This document shows, in pieces, positions 26,862-35,738 of a DNA stretch of 55,272 bases. Positions within the stretch are counted from its first letter, which is position 1; each line of letters opens with the position of its first letter. The notes below the pieces were generated by a model, which worked only from the letters and a program-made list of their open reading frames with translations, had not been told where the DNA came from and did no database searches. The DNA comes from Hungatella sp. (lineage in GTDB: Bacteria; Bacillota; Clostridia; Lachnospirales; Lachnospiraceae): the NCBI GenBank assembly GCA_022796015.1, contig JAAWHU010000014.1:1-55272 (forward strand). Reading direction: 5' to 3'. The position numbers and the translations under genes were made by a program.

Positions 26862-27920
26862 TTAAGACACCTTTTCTTCCAGCCAACCGCCGATCCATGC
26901 TGCAATCTCCAGATTATTTTTCTCCAGCATCATCATGTGCCCGTTTCCATAGATTCCCACCTGCTCCAGACGCACAAAATCATGGGGCACGCCTGCCTGG
27001 GTAAAGAAGGCAGATGTCAGATGATCAAACTGCGCGTGGTAAGAAGCCTCCGACACCAGCAGCAGAATAGGCTTTCCGGCAAAATGGGGAAGCCTGCAGG
27101 CATCCTCCATAATCCACCCATCTATCAGCCCCTCCTTTGGCGCCTTCAAAAGCTTTAGACTGAAATCTTCCGGGCTTTGAATCTTGGGAGTAAACCGGAG
27201 AAGCAGCTGAGAAATTCCGTAATTCATGGCAACAGGCCTTTCCAGGTTCCCGGAAAAGGGCGGCCCCGATGGTTCCAGCGCCACCACCCCTTTTACCAGG
27301 TCAGGAAACCGGTCAAGAATATTCCAGCCAAAGGGGCCGGCCTGGGAATGGGTCAAAAGAATGGCCGGCCCTGTGATGGAAAGCAGTTCCTCCATACAGG
27401 CAAGTATCAGCTCCTGGGAACGCCGGTTGTCCGGAAGATATTCCACCTGGCTTTTGGCAAACTGCCAAAAGGCTGCATCTTCATCCGTATCTCCCTGGCC
27501 GGGCCACTGACTGTATCTGGCGGCCTGAGGCCATTCCCCCTGGCCGGAAGCAAACCGCTTCCGAATGTCATCCAGATCATGATAGATCAGAGGATTCCCG
27601 GGACTGTAGTGATAAGCCGAGCGCCCTCTGGATGGCTGCTCCGCCAAATAAACGCAATACCCCTGCTCCACAAAATAGTCCGCCCACCCTTTCCTTCCAT
27701 CCGGCGTTATCAGCCAGTTGACATTGGTCTGCCCCGCTCCATGGAAAAAAATAATCGGATCAGGATGGCGCACCACATTGGGGACATAGGCTTCCACAAA
27801 CATCTGCCCATCCATATAGGATTTTCCCGATTCCGCTATCTGCCTGCCCCCTACATAGAAAAAACTTCTTGCGCCGAGAGCTTTCTGGGAAACAAATCCG
27901 GGCTTGTGGTAGAGATTCAC
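26862..27920 (-). CDS. Alpha/beta hydrolase, esterase-713-like
   Basis: A 352-aa serine hydrolase without signal peptide. Oxyanion region FFHGAGQTN at about 58-66, nucleophile S192 in LLTHSQAGPFGW, an acid in the PILLLVSEASY strand, and His in IYGNGHMMML. The Ser motif HSQAG and large cap region recall bacterial esterase 713. Likely cleaves an ester or lactone. First gene of the three-gene operon divergent from LysR-4, with GGAGG before ATG. Confidence 0.85.
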   Translation of the reverse strand: MNLYHKPGFVSQKALGARSFFYVGGRQIAESGKSYMDGQMFVEAYVPNVVRHPDPIIFFHGAGQTNVNWLITPDGRKGWADYFVEQGYCVYLAEQPSRGRSAYHYSPGNPLIYHDLDDIRKRFASGQGEWPQAARYSQWPGQGDTDEDAAFWQFAKSQVEYLPDNRRSQELILACMEELLSITGPAILLTHSQAGPFGWNILDRFPDLVKGVVALEPSGPPFSGNLERPVAMNYGISQLLLRFTPKIQSPEDFSLKLLKAPKEGLIDGWIMEDACRLPHFAGKPILLLVSEASYHAQFDHLTSAFFTQAGVPHDFVRLEQVGIYGNGHMMMLEKNNLEIAAWIGGWLEEKVS

Positions 27921-28060
27921 AAATCACACCTCCTGTTTAAACAATTTGTTGATAATTTTATTCTAAAGTTTGACATTGCCATTGTAAAATATTATTATTT
28001 AATTATAATCATAGGAAAATATTATGATAGAAAATCACTCATAGACAGGAGAATACCTTA

Positions 28061-28978
28061 ATGGCTTTAAGAGAATATGAATATTTTCTGGCGATTGCCG
28101 AAGAAACCAATATCACGAAGGCAGCCCATCGGCTCCATGTCTCCCAGCCGTCCCTTACCCAGCAGCTGAAACGCACGGAGGAGGAGCTTGGCTGCAAGCT
28201 CCTCCTCCGTACCAATACCGGCGTACAGCTTACGGAAGCCGGAGAGGCATATCTGCAGATGGCAAGGCAGATGTTGCAGCTGTACGAGAAGTTCAAATAT
28301 GAGGTTGGACAGCTGCAAAAGCTGAATCACGGCAGACTCCGTATAGGTGCAAGCTGGTATCTTACCACCACCCTGCTGTCCGAAATCATCAGTGAATACA
28401 CCCGGCAGTTTCCGGGAATCCTTATGGACTGTGTGGAAAACCGAACCAGCCTGCTTTTAGAGCAGCTCCATTCCGGACAGATTGATCTTGCCTTTGTGTC
28501 CCGTTTTCCTCATGAGAACAGTGTGAACCAGAAGCGCCTGGCCTATCTTCCCTTATACCAGGATCCCTTCTGCCTGGTTGCCTCTGCCGGCTGTCCGCTG
28601 CAAACAGAGGAGAATGGGCCTTGGGTTGACTTGGCTTCCCTTGACGCCTATCCGTTTATCATGTTCCGGCCAAACCAGAGAATCCGCCAGATCACGGACC
28701 GCATCCTCTCCCAGGCCGGCATTCACCCCCAGATCCGGCTTACTACCTATGGATTCCCCATTGCCATGACCCAGGCCGCCGCAGGCATGGGTGTAGTCAT
28801 CCTGCCTGCAGGCTATATCACCATGGTCAAAGAAAGCTATGACGTCCGGGTTTATGGACTGAATCCGGCGTACAGCGCTTACTGGGATATCGGCGCCTAT
28901 TATCCCCATTATGATATAATGCCTTTTGCGCTGAACGCCTTTGTGGAATGTATCAGGAACTTTCGGCCAATCAGGTGA
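28061..28978 (+). CDS. LysR-family transcriptional regulator (LysR-4)
   Basis: A 305-aa LysR protein with HTH NITKAAHRLHVSQPSLTQQL and an effector domain from about 90. Divergent from the esterase/SLC13/amidohydrolase operon and therefore its probable regulator. A TTGACA with a 17-base spacer and TATTAT lies in the shared gap. Its last 8 bases overlap the 3' end of the convergent MoxR-type gene. Confidence 0.9.
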   Translation: MALREYEYFLAIAEETNITKAAHRLHVSQPSLTQQLKRTEEELGCKLLLRTNTGVQLTEAGEAYLQMARQMLQLYEKFKYEVGQLQKLNHGRLRIGASWYLTTTLLSEIISEYTRQFPGILMDCVENRTSLLLEQLHSGQIDLAFVSRFPHENSVNQKRLAYLPLYQDPFCLVASAGCPLQTEENGPWVDLASLDAYPFIMFRPNQRIRQITDRILSQAGIHPQIRLTTYGFPIAMTQAAAGMGVVILPAGYITMVKESYDVRVYGLNPAYSAYWDIGAYYPHYDIMPFALNAFVECIRNFRPIR

Positions 28979-30581
28979 GTGATTGGCCGCGGAGCAAAGA
29001 GTAAGCGGCCATATCCCGAAGCTCCTTCTCCTCGTCCTCAAAGAGCAGCATTTTATTATACTCATAATACCTGTTACATTTATATTCCTGAAGAAAATGA
29101 ACGCTGTAGAATCCGGTATTCAGCCCTGTGACAAAGACCACCATCTCCTGGCCGGTTCCAAAGGCTCCCTCCATAAAGTCAAAGGCATGCTCAAGCCCTT
29201 CGGCGCACCGGTCAAATAACTCCTCGTAACTCTCGTTTTCTCCCCGGAAAATCTGGGATACCTTCTCCCACACCTCCTCCTCCGTGCCTCGGTGCTCCGC
29301 CTTCACGGCCTTAAGGGTCCGCTCCAGTATCCCTAAGACATCCTGATAGAGATAATCTTCCCTGCGGCTTAAAAGCCCGGATTCCAGCTTATATTTCCGC
29401 TCCGCCTGCATACCGGCAGTAAGGCCTGCCAGATACTGCGCCGGAGAGTCGTACTCTGACAAACTGCCGGCCGGAAAGGAGCCTCCTTCCCCCGACGTCT
29501 GCCGGCTGTCTGCCGCGGCTCTGCCATCTCCCTCCGGCTCCTGGCTCTTAGGCTTCAGCCGTCTGAAGATCCGCTGGAGCCTCTCCAGCCGCTCCTCCTT
29601 CTCCGTCACCTGCCTGAAGCCGCCGTTAAGCCTGGCCAGAATCAGGCTCATAACACTTAACCGCTCGTCAAAGGGCGCCTTCTCCAGCCGGCCGTAGACC
29701 CCTGCTCTCACGTTCCCTGCCAGAATCTCGTCTACCTGATAATCCTGCCGGTACTTGTAGTAAAGCTCCAGATAATTGGCAAAATCCTTGGCAGCCGCCG
29801 GGTGCTGGATGTACTGGAACACCACCTCCCGATCCACTGTTTTTCCCAGCTTTTCATAGACCTCTATCAGCCTGGAAAGATCCTCCCAGCCCCTTGGGGT
29901 GGCAAAGAGCTTGCCGTCCACCGTTGTCTCGATCCGGCAGAAATTCTGCTGCTTCACATCCAGGTAGGAGAGAATGGCCGGATGGATATTCACCTTCTCC
30001 CCGTATTCCTTCCACACTCCAAAATCCGCCTCCACGGGAATCATCTTAATGCGGTCTAAGGTTACAATGTCAAACTCCCGGACAGATTTGTTGTATTCCG
30101 GTGGATTGCCGGCAGCTACGATAATCCAGCCCTGGGGAATCCTATGGTTGCCGAAGGTCTTGCATTGAAGAAACTGCAACATGGTGGGAGCCAATGTCTC
30201 GGACACACAGTTGATCTCATCAATAAAAAGGATCCCCTCCTGCATCCCCGTATCCTCAATCTTGTCATAGATAGCGGCTACGATCTCACTCATAGTGTAT
30301 TCCGTGACAGAGCACCGCCTGGAATCGTAGATTTTATCCTGAATAAAGGGAAGCCCTATGGCGCTCTGCCTGGTGTGATGGGTGATGGTGTAGGCCACAA
30401 GGCCGATGCGGCATTCCTGGGAAATCTGTTCCATAATCTGGGTCTTGCCGATTCCCGGCGGCCCCATAAGGAGGACGGGCCTCTGCCTGATGGGAGGAAT
30501 CTCGTAGGCTCCGTATTCATTTTTCATAAGATATGCTTCAATGGTATTCTTGATCTCTTCCTTCGCCCTTTTAATGTTCAT
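28971..30581 (-). CDS. MoxR-type AAA+ ATPase
   Basis: A 536-aa AAA+ protein. Walker A GPPGIGKT at about 39-46, Walker B ILFIDEIN near 118, sensor-1 region IIVAAGNPPEYN, then a long C-terminal extension (about 340-536) with a charged, Ser/Gly-rich stretch. MoxR ATPases act with VWA proteins as chaperone pairs for metal insertion or complex assembly. The VWA partner is directly upstream and overlaps by 11 bases. The client is not identified. Confidence 0.87.
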   Translation of the reverse strand: MNIKRAKEEIKNTIEAYLMKNEYGAYEIPPIRQRPVLLMGPPGIGKTQIMEQISQECRIGLVAYTITHHTRQSAIGLPFIQDKIYDSRRCSVTEYTMSEIVAAIYDKIEDTGMQEGILFIDEINCVSETLAPTMLQFLQCKTFGNHRIPQGWIIVAAGNPPEYNKSVREFDIVTLDRIKMIPVEADFGVWKEYGEKVNIHPAILSYLDVKQQNFCRIETTVDGKLFATPRGWEDLSRLIEVYEKLGKTVDREVVFQYIQHPAAAKDFANYLELYYKYRQDYQVDEILAGNVRAGVYGRLEKAPFDERLSVMSLILARLNGGFRQVTEKEERLERLQRIFRRLKPKSQEPEGDGRAAADSRQTSGEGGSFPAGSLSEYDSPAQYLAGLTAGMQAERKYKLESGLLSRREDYLYQDVLGILERTLKAVKAEHRGTEEEVWEKVSQIFRGENESYEELFDRCAEGLEHAFDFMEGAFGTGQEMVVFVTGLNTGFYSVHFLQEYKCNRYYEYNKMLLFEDEEKELRDMAAYSLLRGQSLT

Positions 30582-32007
30582 ACGCTTCCTTAAGCTCCTC
30601 CTCTTCCAATATAAGCTTTATGGCCCAGGCAGGAACCGACACATCCTCGTACTGTCCCTGGATAAACACAAAGGCCGTATCATAGGGAGGCATTTTCACC
30701 GGATAGATGCCCTTCCCATCCGTAAAATATAAAAGCCCCTTCAGCCTTGTGAACCGCCCCTTAGCCCTCAGATTGCTCACATACTCAAAAGCCGGCCGGA
30801 AATCGGTTCCCCCGTTTCCTTCTATGGTAAAATGCTCCATATATTCCTTCATCTGATCCCTATCCGTGATCACCACATCGGATCTCACCTTGTCGTCGCA
30901 CTGAATAATATGGACATTGATCTTCTTAAAATAGCTTTCGCTTTCACTTAACACGCTGTAGGTCTCCTCCAGAAAACGCCGGACCAGCTCCCCGGAGCAG
31001 GACATGGAGGTGTCAATAACCAGCACAAAGTCCTCGATGCGCCGAACCTCCCTGGTCTCTAAAGGCTCGATCAGAGGCATGTTGCCGTACATCTTAAGGC
31101 CGTAGGTGTAGTAGATATAGTCAAAGGAATCCTGGTCTATCTGAAGCTCCTCTTTGGTGACGGAAAATTTTCTTAAAAAACCTTTATAGTCATATCTCTC
31201 CCTGTTTTTCACCTGAACCTGTTCCAAAAGACTGTTGTCCTCCCCCTGTTTAAAAGGATCCTGGCCTATGGACTCCATCTCTGTCTGCATCTTTTCCCGG
31301 TTGTCGTTCCACTTGGTCTGTCTGGGAACAAGCTGCCCCGGAGGCCTATCCTGAGCCCATTTGCCGTGATCGTCCACGTAAAATTCCTCTGCCATGCGGC
31401 TGTACTGGGCCTGGGTTAAATTCATGCCCTGCAGAGCCTCATAGATGCCTTCTGCCGTCAATACCTTCATCTCTCTTTCAAGGCGCAGGTACAATTCCCT
31501 CCTGTAAGGAGAAGGGGACACATGAATGCATTTTTTATGGAGATTGTCAATGACAGACTCCATGGCAATATCACAGGCCAGGTTCCAGTATTCCTCTCCC
31601 CGCCTTTTCCTGACAGTCCCCTGCCCACTGACAGGAGGCGCATCCTTAAGGGTGTCTGAACTGCCCATAGAATTCCCGGCCTGAGCGGTGTTTCCTCCAA
31701 CAAGCCCCTTCCCGGCATCCAGGTGGCAGAACAGGCAGTGGAATACCATGTGAAGGTAGGCTCTGTTGACATAGACCCTCCCTCTCTGGTACAGCCTGCA
31801 CAAGACTTCCGGAGCATAATAGATCACATATCCATCGGTTCCCATCCCCTTCATGGAAGGGTCCGCCTCAAAGCCAAGGCTGCTTAAGGAGATATCCAGA
31901 AAATGCATGTTCAGATACAGCTCGTTTCTGGAATTGCAGAGAATCCTGGTACACAGATTTACCATGTCCAGTTCCTCCAGCTGACGGTGGCGGGTAGGGT
32001 CTATCAT
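30571..32007 (-). CDS. VWA-domain protein with DUF2201-like N-terminus
   Basis: A 478-aa cytoplasmic protein. The N-terminal part resembles putative metallopeptidase DUF2201; an HMVFHCLFCH segment sits where the zinc motif would be but is not a clean HExxH. The C-terminal VWA-like domain (about 340-470) has MIDAS residues DTSMS in FVLVIDTSMSCSG and the later GGTDF and FTDGKG loops. It overlaps the RpiR gene by 4 bases and the MoxR gene by 11, so the three are strongly coupled. Confidence 0.85.
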   Translation of the reverse strand: MIDPTRHRQLEELDMVNLCTRILCNSRNELYLNMHFLDISLSSLGFEADPSMKGMGTDGYVIYYAPEVLCRLYQRGRVYVNRAYLHMVFHCLFCHLDAGKGLVGGNTAQAGNSMGSSDTLKDAPPVSGQGTVRKRRGEEYWNLACDIAMESVIDNLHKKCIHVSPSPYRRELYLRLEREMKVLTAEGIYEALQGMNLTQAQYSRMAEEFYVDDHGKWAQDRPPGQLVPRQTKWNDNREKMQTEMESIGQDPFKQGEDNSLLEQVQVKNRERYDYKGFLRKFSVTKEELQIDQDSFDYIYYTYGLKMYGNMPLIEPLETREVRRIEDFVLVIDTSMSCSGELVRRFLEETYSVLSESESYFKKINVHIIQCDDKVRSDVVITDRDQMKEYMEHFTIEGNGGTDFRPAFEYVSNLRAKGRFTRLKGLLYFTDGKGIYPVKMPPYDTAFVFIQGQYEDVSVPAWAIKLILEEEELKEAYEH

Positions 32008-32795
32008 GCCTGTTCCTCCTCTTTGCTCTGATTGAGGAGCTTGGCCACCTCGCTGATCAGGACTTCAATAAACACAAAGAAAATAGCCTGGTCGTCTAAG
32101 AACCCCATTTTTTTATTGTAGGAAATCTGGGGAAGGCATACATAGTAATCACACAGCCTTTTTTGAGGGCCGGTGTTGTTCATGGTAAACATGGCCGCAG
32201 AGGCGCCGTTCTTGTTCAGGCGCTGGATAATATCTTTATATTTCTTGGAAGCGCTGATGGAAAAAATCAGACATAGGTCTCCGGGGCCGAAAATCTCCAT
32301 GTAATCCATCATCACCACCTGATCTGTCACCAAATAGTTGGCCACACCGATTCTTGACAGGCGGTAGGACAGCTGGGAAGCGGAAAACCCGGTACGGTTA
32401 TAGCCCATGATAGCCAGCCTGGAGCTATGACAGATCCGAGCGGCAATCTGCCGAATCTGGTTTCTGTCTGCCTCTGCTGCCATCTGGTTTAAGTATTGTA
32501 CATACTGGGACACAATAGCCGTCATGGAATCTTCCGCTTCCTCTCCCCCGCTGCTTTCATAGGGCTCTGACAGAGCCGCCCTGGATAAGGAGAATTTAAA
32601 TTCGGAAAACCCCTGGTAGCCCAGCTTCTGGCACAGCCGGATTATGGCGGTGTTGGAAGTCCTGGCTTCTCTTGCAATCTGGGTCAGGGAATAGCGGATC
32701 ACAGACATGGGATTGTTCAGAATATACGTGGTGACTGCCTGCTCGGATTTGGTAAGATTCGGAAATTCTTTTTCTAACAGCTCAAGTGGATTCAT
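32004..32795 (-). CDS. RpiR-family transcriptional regulator
   Basis: A 263-aa regulator: N-terminal HTH_6 (about 1-77, with TSNTAIIRLCQKLGYQGFSE) and a C-terminal SIS sugar-phosphate-binding domain (about 125-245). Start 32795 follows GGGAGGCAGG and gives MNPLELLEKEFPNLTKSEQA, the usual RpiR beginning. It is divergent from a sulfatase across an operator-like palindrome and heads the VWA-MoxR operon, so it probably responds to a sugar phosphate released downstream of sulfatase action. Confidence 0.9.
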   Translation of the reverse strand: MNPLELLEKEFPNLTKSEQAVTTYILNNPMSVIRYSLTQIAREARTSNTAIIRLCQKLGYQGFSEFKFSLSRAALSEPYESSGGEEAEDSMTAIVSQYVQYLNQMAAEADRNQIRQIAARICHSSRLAIMGYNRTGFSASQLSYRLSRIGVANYLVTDQVVMMDYMEIFGPGDLCLIFSISASKKYKDIIQRLNKNGASAAMFTMNNTGPQKRLCDYYVCLPQISYNKKMGFLDDQAIFFVFIEVLISEVAKLLNQSKEEEQA

Positions 32796-32832
32796 ATCCT
32801 GCCTCCCTGGTTCGCCTTGCTCTCTTGTTCTC

Positions 32833-32861
32833 ATTATAGCAGAAATTTAAATGATTATCCA
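32833..32861 (-). promoter_or_regulatory. Predicted promoter of the rpiR-VWA-moxR operon
   Basis: Minus-strand extended -10 TGCTATAAT (TATAAT at 32833-32838) with TGGATA 17 bases upstream as a poor -35. The -35 coincides with a TATCCA half-site of the operator cluster. Confidence 0.45.
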
Positions 32862-32907
32862 CTTTCATCATTTGGATATTTATCCAAAACAACATTGTAT
32901 TTTTATC
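32855..32907. promoter_or_regulatory. Putative RpiR operator cluster
   Basis: Perfect 18-bp palindrome TTTGGATATTTATCCAAA at 32871-32888, with two more TTATCCA half-sites on either side near 32855 and 32902. The sites overlap the predicted promoters of both divergent transcripts. Confidence 0.6.
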
Positions 32908-32923
32908 CATTCCAAGCTATAAT
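32895..32923 (+). promoter_or_regulatory. Predicted sulfatase promoter
   Basis: TTGTAT (32895-32900), 17-base spacer holding a TATCCA half-site, TATAAT (32918-32923), followed by a 50-base leader to ATG 32980. Confidence 0.65.
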
Positions 32924-32979
32924 AGGACTATCTACAAGTCCGGCCTTTGGACACAACAAAAAAAGAAAGGATGCTTCTT

Positions 32980-34461
32980 ATGGAAAAACGACCTAATATC
33001 CTGTTGTTTGTAGCCGATCAGATGCGCTGTGATTCCCTGGCCCACATGGGAAACCCGGCCTCCAAGACTCCCAATCTGGATTCTGTTCTTGAGGATGGAG
33101 TTTCCTTTGCCAACGCATACTGCCAAAATCCTGTGTGCGTTCCTTCCAGGTGCAGCTTTCTCACCGGCAGATATCCCCACACCACCGGCCATCGGACCAT
33201 GCATTTTCTTCAGGAACCCCAGGAGCCCAATATTCTGCGCACCATGAAGGATCAGGGCTATGAGGTGATCTGGGTAGGCCGCAACGACATTATCCCAGGC
33301 AACCGCGCAAAAACACCGTATTGTGACGAATTTTACAGCGGCGCCGACTTTGTGAATCACAGAGATGATGAAAACTTAAAATTTGCCTTTGGCAAAAGTC
33401 CGTCTATGGAGATGCCGGAGTTCATGAAGAAGGATCATTATTATTCTTTCTACACCGGAAAAATGGACTCCGAGGATGCCAAATCCACCTTTGACTGGAA
33501 CTGTATCCAGAGCGCCTTAGATTATCTGGACAGGAAAAAGGCCCAGGGCGACGACAGACCCTTTTTCCTCTATATCACCTTGTCCTTCCCCCATCCTCCC
33601 TACGGCTGTGAGGAGCCGTGGTTCAGCAGCATCGCCAGGGACAGCCTTCCCCCCAGGCGCACGGATGTGGAAAAATTGCCGGGCAAGCCTTCCATGCTTC
33701 AGGGGATACGGTCAAAGCAGAACCTAAATAACTGGACGGAGGATCAATACAATGAACTGCGGGCCGTTTATCTCGGCATGGTGGAGCGGTTTGACCATCA
33801 GTTCGGTATGGTAAGGGATCGGCTGAAGCAGCACGGATTTTATGATGACACCAGCATCTTTGTGTTCAGCGACCACGGAGATTATACGGGGGATTACGGC
33901 ATCACGGAGAAAGTACAGAACTGTTTTGAAAATCCCATTTCCAATGTTCCCCTCCTTGTAAAGCCGGCTTCCAAGTTCCCTGTAAAGCCGGGAAAGAGCG
34001 AGGCTCTCGTGGAGCTTCTTGACCTGCCGGCAACCTTTGCGGATATGGCCGGGTTCTCCTTAGACTATACGCAGTTCGGCAAGTCTCTTCTTGAAGCAGT
34101 GGCAGGAGCGCCTGACCATAAAGACGCCGTGTTCTGCGAGGGCGGGCGGATTCACGGGGAAACCCAGGCTATGGAACGGGGCCATGGGCCCGAATCTCCT
34201 TACTGGCCCAGGCTTTCCACTCAGTGCACAGAGGGGCCGGAGCACACCAAGGCGGCCATGATCCGCATGGGACAATATAAGTATGTTATGCGGCTTTATG
34301 AGCAGGATGAGTTCTATGATCTTGAGAAGGATCCTATGGAACTGTCCAATGCTATTGAATCCCCGGAATATGAGGGGCAGATTCAGACCATGCGCATGAG
34401 GCTTCTTGAGTATTACATGGAGACGGCAGATACGGTTCCTAATAGGAGGGATCCAAGGTAG
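32980..34461 (+). CDS. Type I sulfatase (cysteine-type)
   Basis: A 493-aa alkaline-phosphatase-superfamily sulfatase that hydrolyses sulfate esters of sugars or related compounds. The formylglycine precursor is C53 in NPVCVPSRCSFLTGRYP (CxPSR). Metal ligands are expected at D13 (VADQMR) and in FSDHGDYTGDYG. ATG 32980 lies 8 bases after AAAGGA; the open frame starts at TTG 32947. There is no signal peptide, so it acts inside the cell. A radical-SAM maturase is encoded nearby, as needed in an anaerobe, and RpiR is divergent. Monocistronic, ended by the hairpin at 34555. Confidence 0.93.
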   Translation: MEKRPNILLFVADQMRCDSLAHMGNPASKTPNLDSVLEDGVSFANAYCQNPVCVPSRCSFLTGRYPHTTGHRTMHFLQEPQEPNILRTMKDQGYEVIWVGRNDIIPGNRAKTPYCDEFYSGADFVNHRDDENLKFAFGKSPSMEMPEFMKKDHYYSFYTGKMDSEDAKSTFDWNCIQSALDYLDRKKAQGDDRPFFLYITLSFPHPPYGCEEPWFSSIARDSLPPRRTDVEKLPGKPSMLQGIRSKQNLNNWTEDQYNELRAVYLGMVERFDHQFGMVRDRLKQHGFYDDTSIFVFSDHGDYTGDYGITEKVQNCFENPISNVPLLVKPASKFPVKPGKSEALVELLDLPATFADMAGFSLDYTQFGKSLLEAVAGAPDHKDAVFCEGGRIHGETQAMERGHGPESPYWPRLSTQCTEGPEHTKAAMIRMGQYKYVMRLYEQDEFYDLEKDPMELSNAIESPEYEGQIQTMRMRLLEYYMETADTVPNRRDPR

Positions 34462-34554
34462 GGGTTTTGCCCTCTTTGCTGCCGGATTGCTCCGGACCTT
34501 GTGTTCCCGCAATGGATTTCTCAGAAAAGGGGTAAATATATGCCCATCAACACC

Positions 34555-34576
34555 ACAGGCGGGATAACCCGCCTGT
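34555..34576. terminator. Convergent terminator between sulfatase and maturase genes
   Basis: Perfect stem ACAGGCGGG / CCCGCCTGT with loop ATAA, followed by TTTCTT on the plus strand. Confidence 0.8.
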
Positions 34577-34580
34577 TTCT

Positions 34581-35705
34581 TCATCTCCCATTCCTCACCA
34601 TCTGATACACCTGCACAAGCCTGGGGTAGGCATACTCAAAAAATCCCTTGTAGGCGCTGCAGAAATAATTCCTTCCGGTGCTGTGGCAGGTAACGGGCTC
34701 CCGGTTCCGTCTGCAGCCTCCCCGGCACAGCCCAAACCATTGGCACGTCTTACAATCTTCGTGAACCTGCTGAGACCACCGTACAAAGCCCAGTTCCTCC
34801 CGGCGCTGTTCCATTTTTTCAAAATCAGACTCCCACACATTGCCCAGAAGCCACTGATCCAGAGCATAAAAGTCGCAGGGATACACACTTCCGTCCGCCT
34901 CTATGACCCACTGTATTCCGCATATGCCTCTCATGCTGCAGCTCTCCGGCGGCTGTCCGTTGAGAATCAGCATAAGATTCTGAAAATACCGGTTGTAGGT
35001 GATATTTCCCGACATGGCGTCAAGATACCAGGCATCAAACATGCTCTTCAAAAATTCCTCATACTTTTCCGGCGTCAGGGAATATTCCTGGCCTCCCGGA
35101 ATTTCCTCTATGGGATCCAGACACTCGATATACTGCTGGTAATGGATATGATTCTTTTTAAAAAAATTATACAGCTTCTGACCGTTTCTGGCCGTTGCCG
35201 CCGTCACCACGGTGAGAATATTATATTCCACGTGGTATTTTTCCAGCACCCGGATTCCTGACATGACCCGGTTAAAGGTGCCCTTCCCGGCGGCGTCCCT
35301 CCGGTATCTGTCATGAAGCTCCTTGGGCCCATCTACGGAAACCCCTACCAGATAATGATTCCTGGCCCAGAACCGGGCCCAGTTTTCATCAATATTATAT
35401 CCATTGGTCTGAATGGCATACTGAAAGCGGATTCTTCTGGGATTAGGCGCGGCGTCAATATACTCTGCCATGTCCTCATAAAAATCAAGGCCTGCCAAGG
35501 TGGGCTCTCCCCCCTGAAAAGCTATGGTACAGGTATGCTCCCCATACTCCAGGACCCGATCAATGATTTTGTGCATCGTATCCTTTGACATAATCCCATG
35601 GGAAAATACCTCCCTGTGCTCCTGTTCGTCTGCATAAAAACAATATCTGCACCTCATATTGCAGTTCCCTGAGGCAGGTTTTATCAACACACTTAATGCC
35701 GGCAT
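34581..35705 (-). CDS. Anaerobic sulfatase-maturating enzyme (radical SAM/SPASM)
   Basis: A 374-aa anSME that oxidises the active-site Cys of sulfatases to formylglycine without oxygen. Radical-SAM cluster C15, C19, C22 in SGNCNMRCRYCF; SAM-binding FQGGEPTLAG; a SPASM region with many Cys (CSMRGICG, YPCDFYALD, CKTCQWFGLCRGGC, FCSAYK) for two auxiliary 4Fe-4S clusters. It probably activates the cysteine-type sulfatase next door. Last gene of an operon starting with a nitroreductase. Confidence 0.94.
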   Translation of the reverse strand: MPALSVLIKPASGNCNMRCRYCFYADEQEHREVFSHGIMSKDTMHKIIDRVLEYGEHTCTIAFQGGEPTLAGLDFYEDMAEYIDAAPNPRRIRFQYAIQTNGYNIDENWARFWARNHYLVGVSVDGPKELHDRYRRDAAGKGTFNRVMSGIRVLEKYHVEYNILTVVTAATARNGQKLYNFFKKNHIHYQQYIECLDPIEEIPGGQEYSLTPEKYEEFLKSMFDAWYLDAMSGNITYNRYFQNLMLILNGQPPESCSMRGICGIQWVIEADGSVYPCDFYALDQWLLGNVWESDFEKMEQRREELGFVRWSQQVHEDCKTCQWFGLCRGGCRRNREPVTCHSTGRNYFCSAYKGFFEYAYPRLVQVYQMVRNGR

Positions 35706-35738
35706 AACTCCTCCTTATCGCTGTCCTTACATGGCCCC

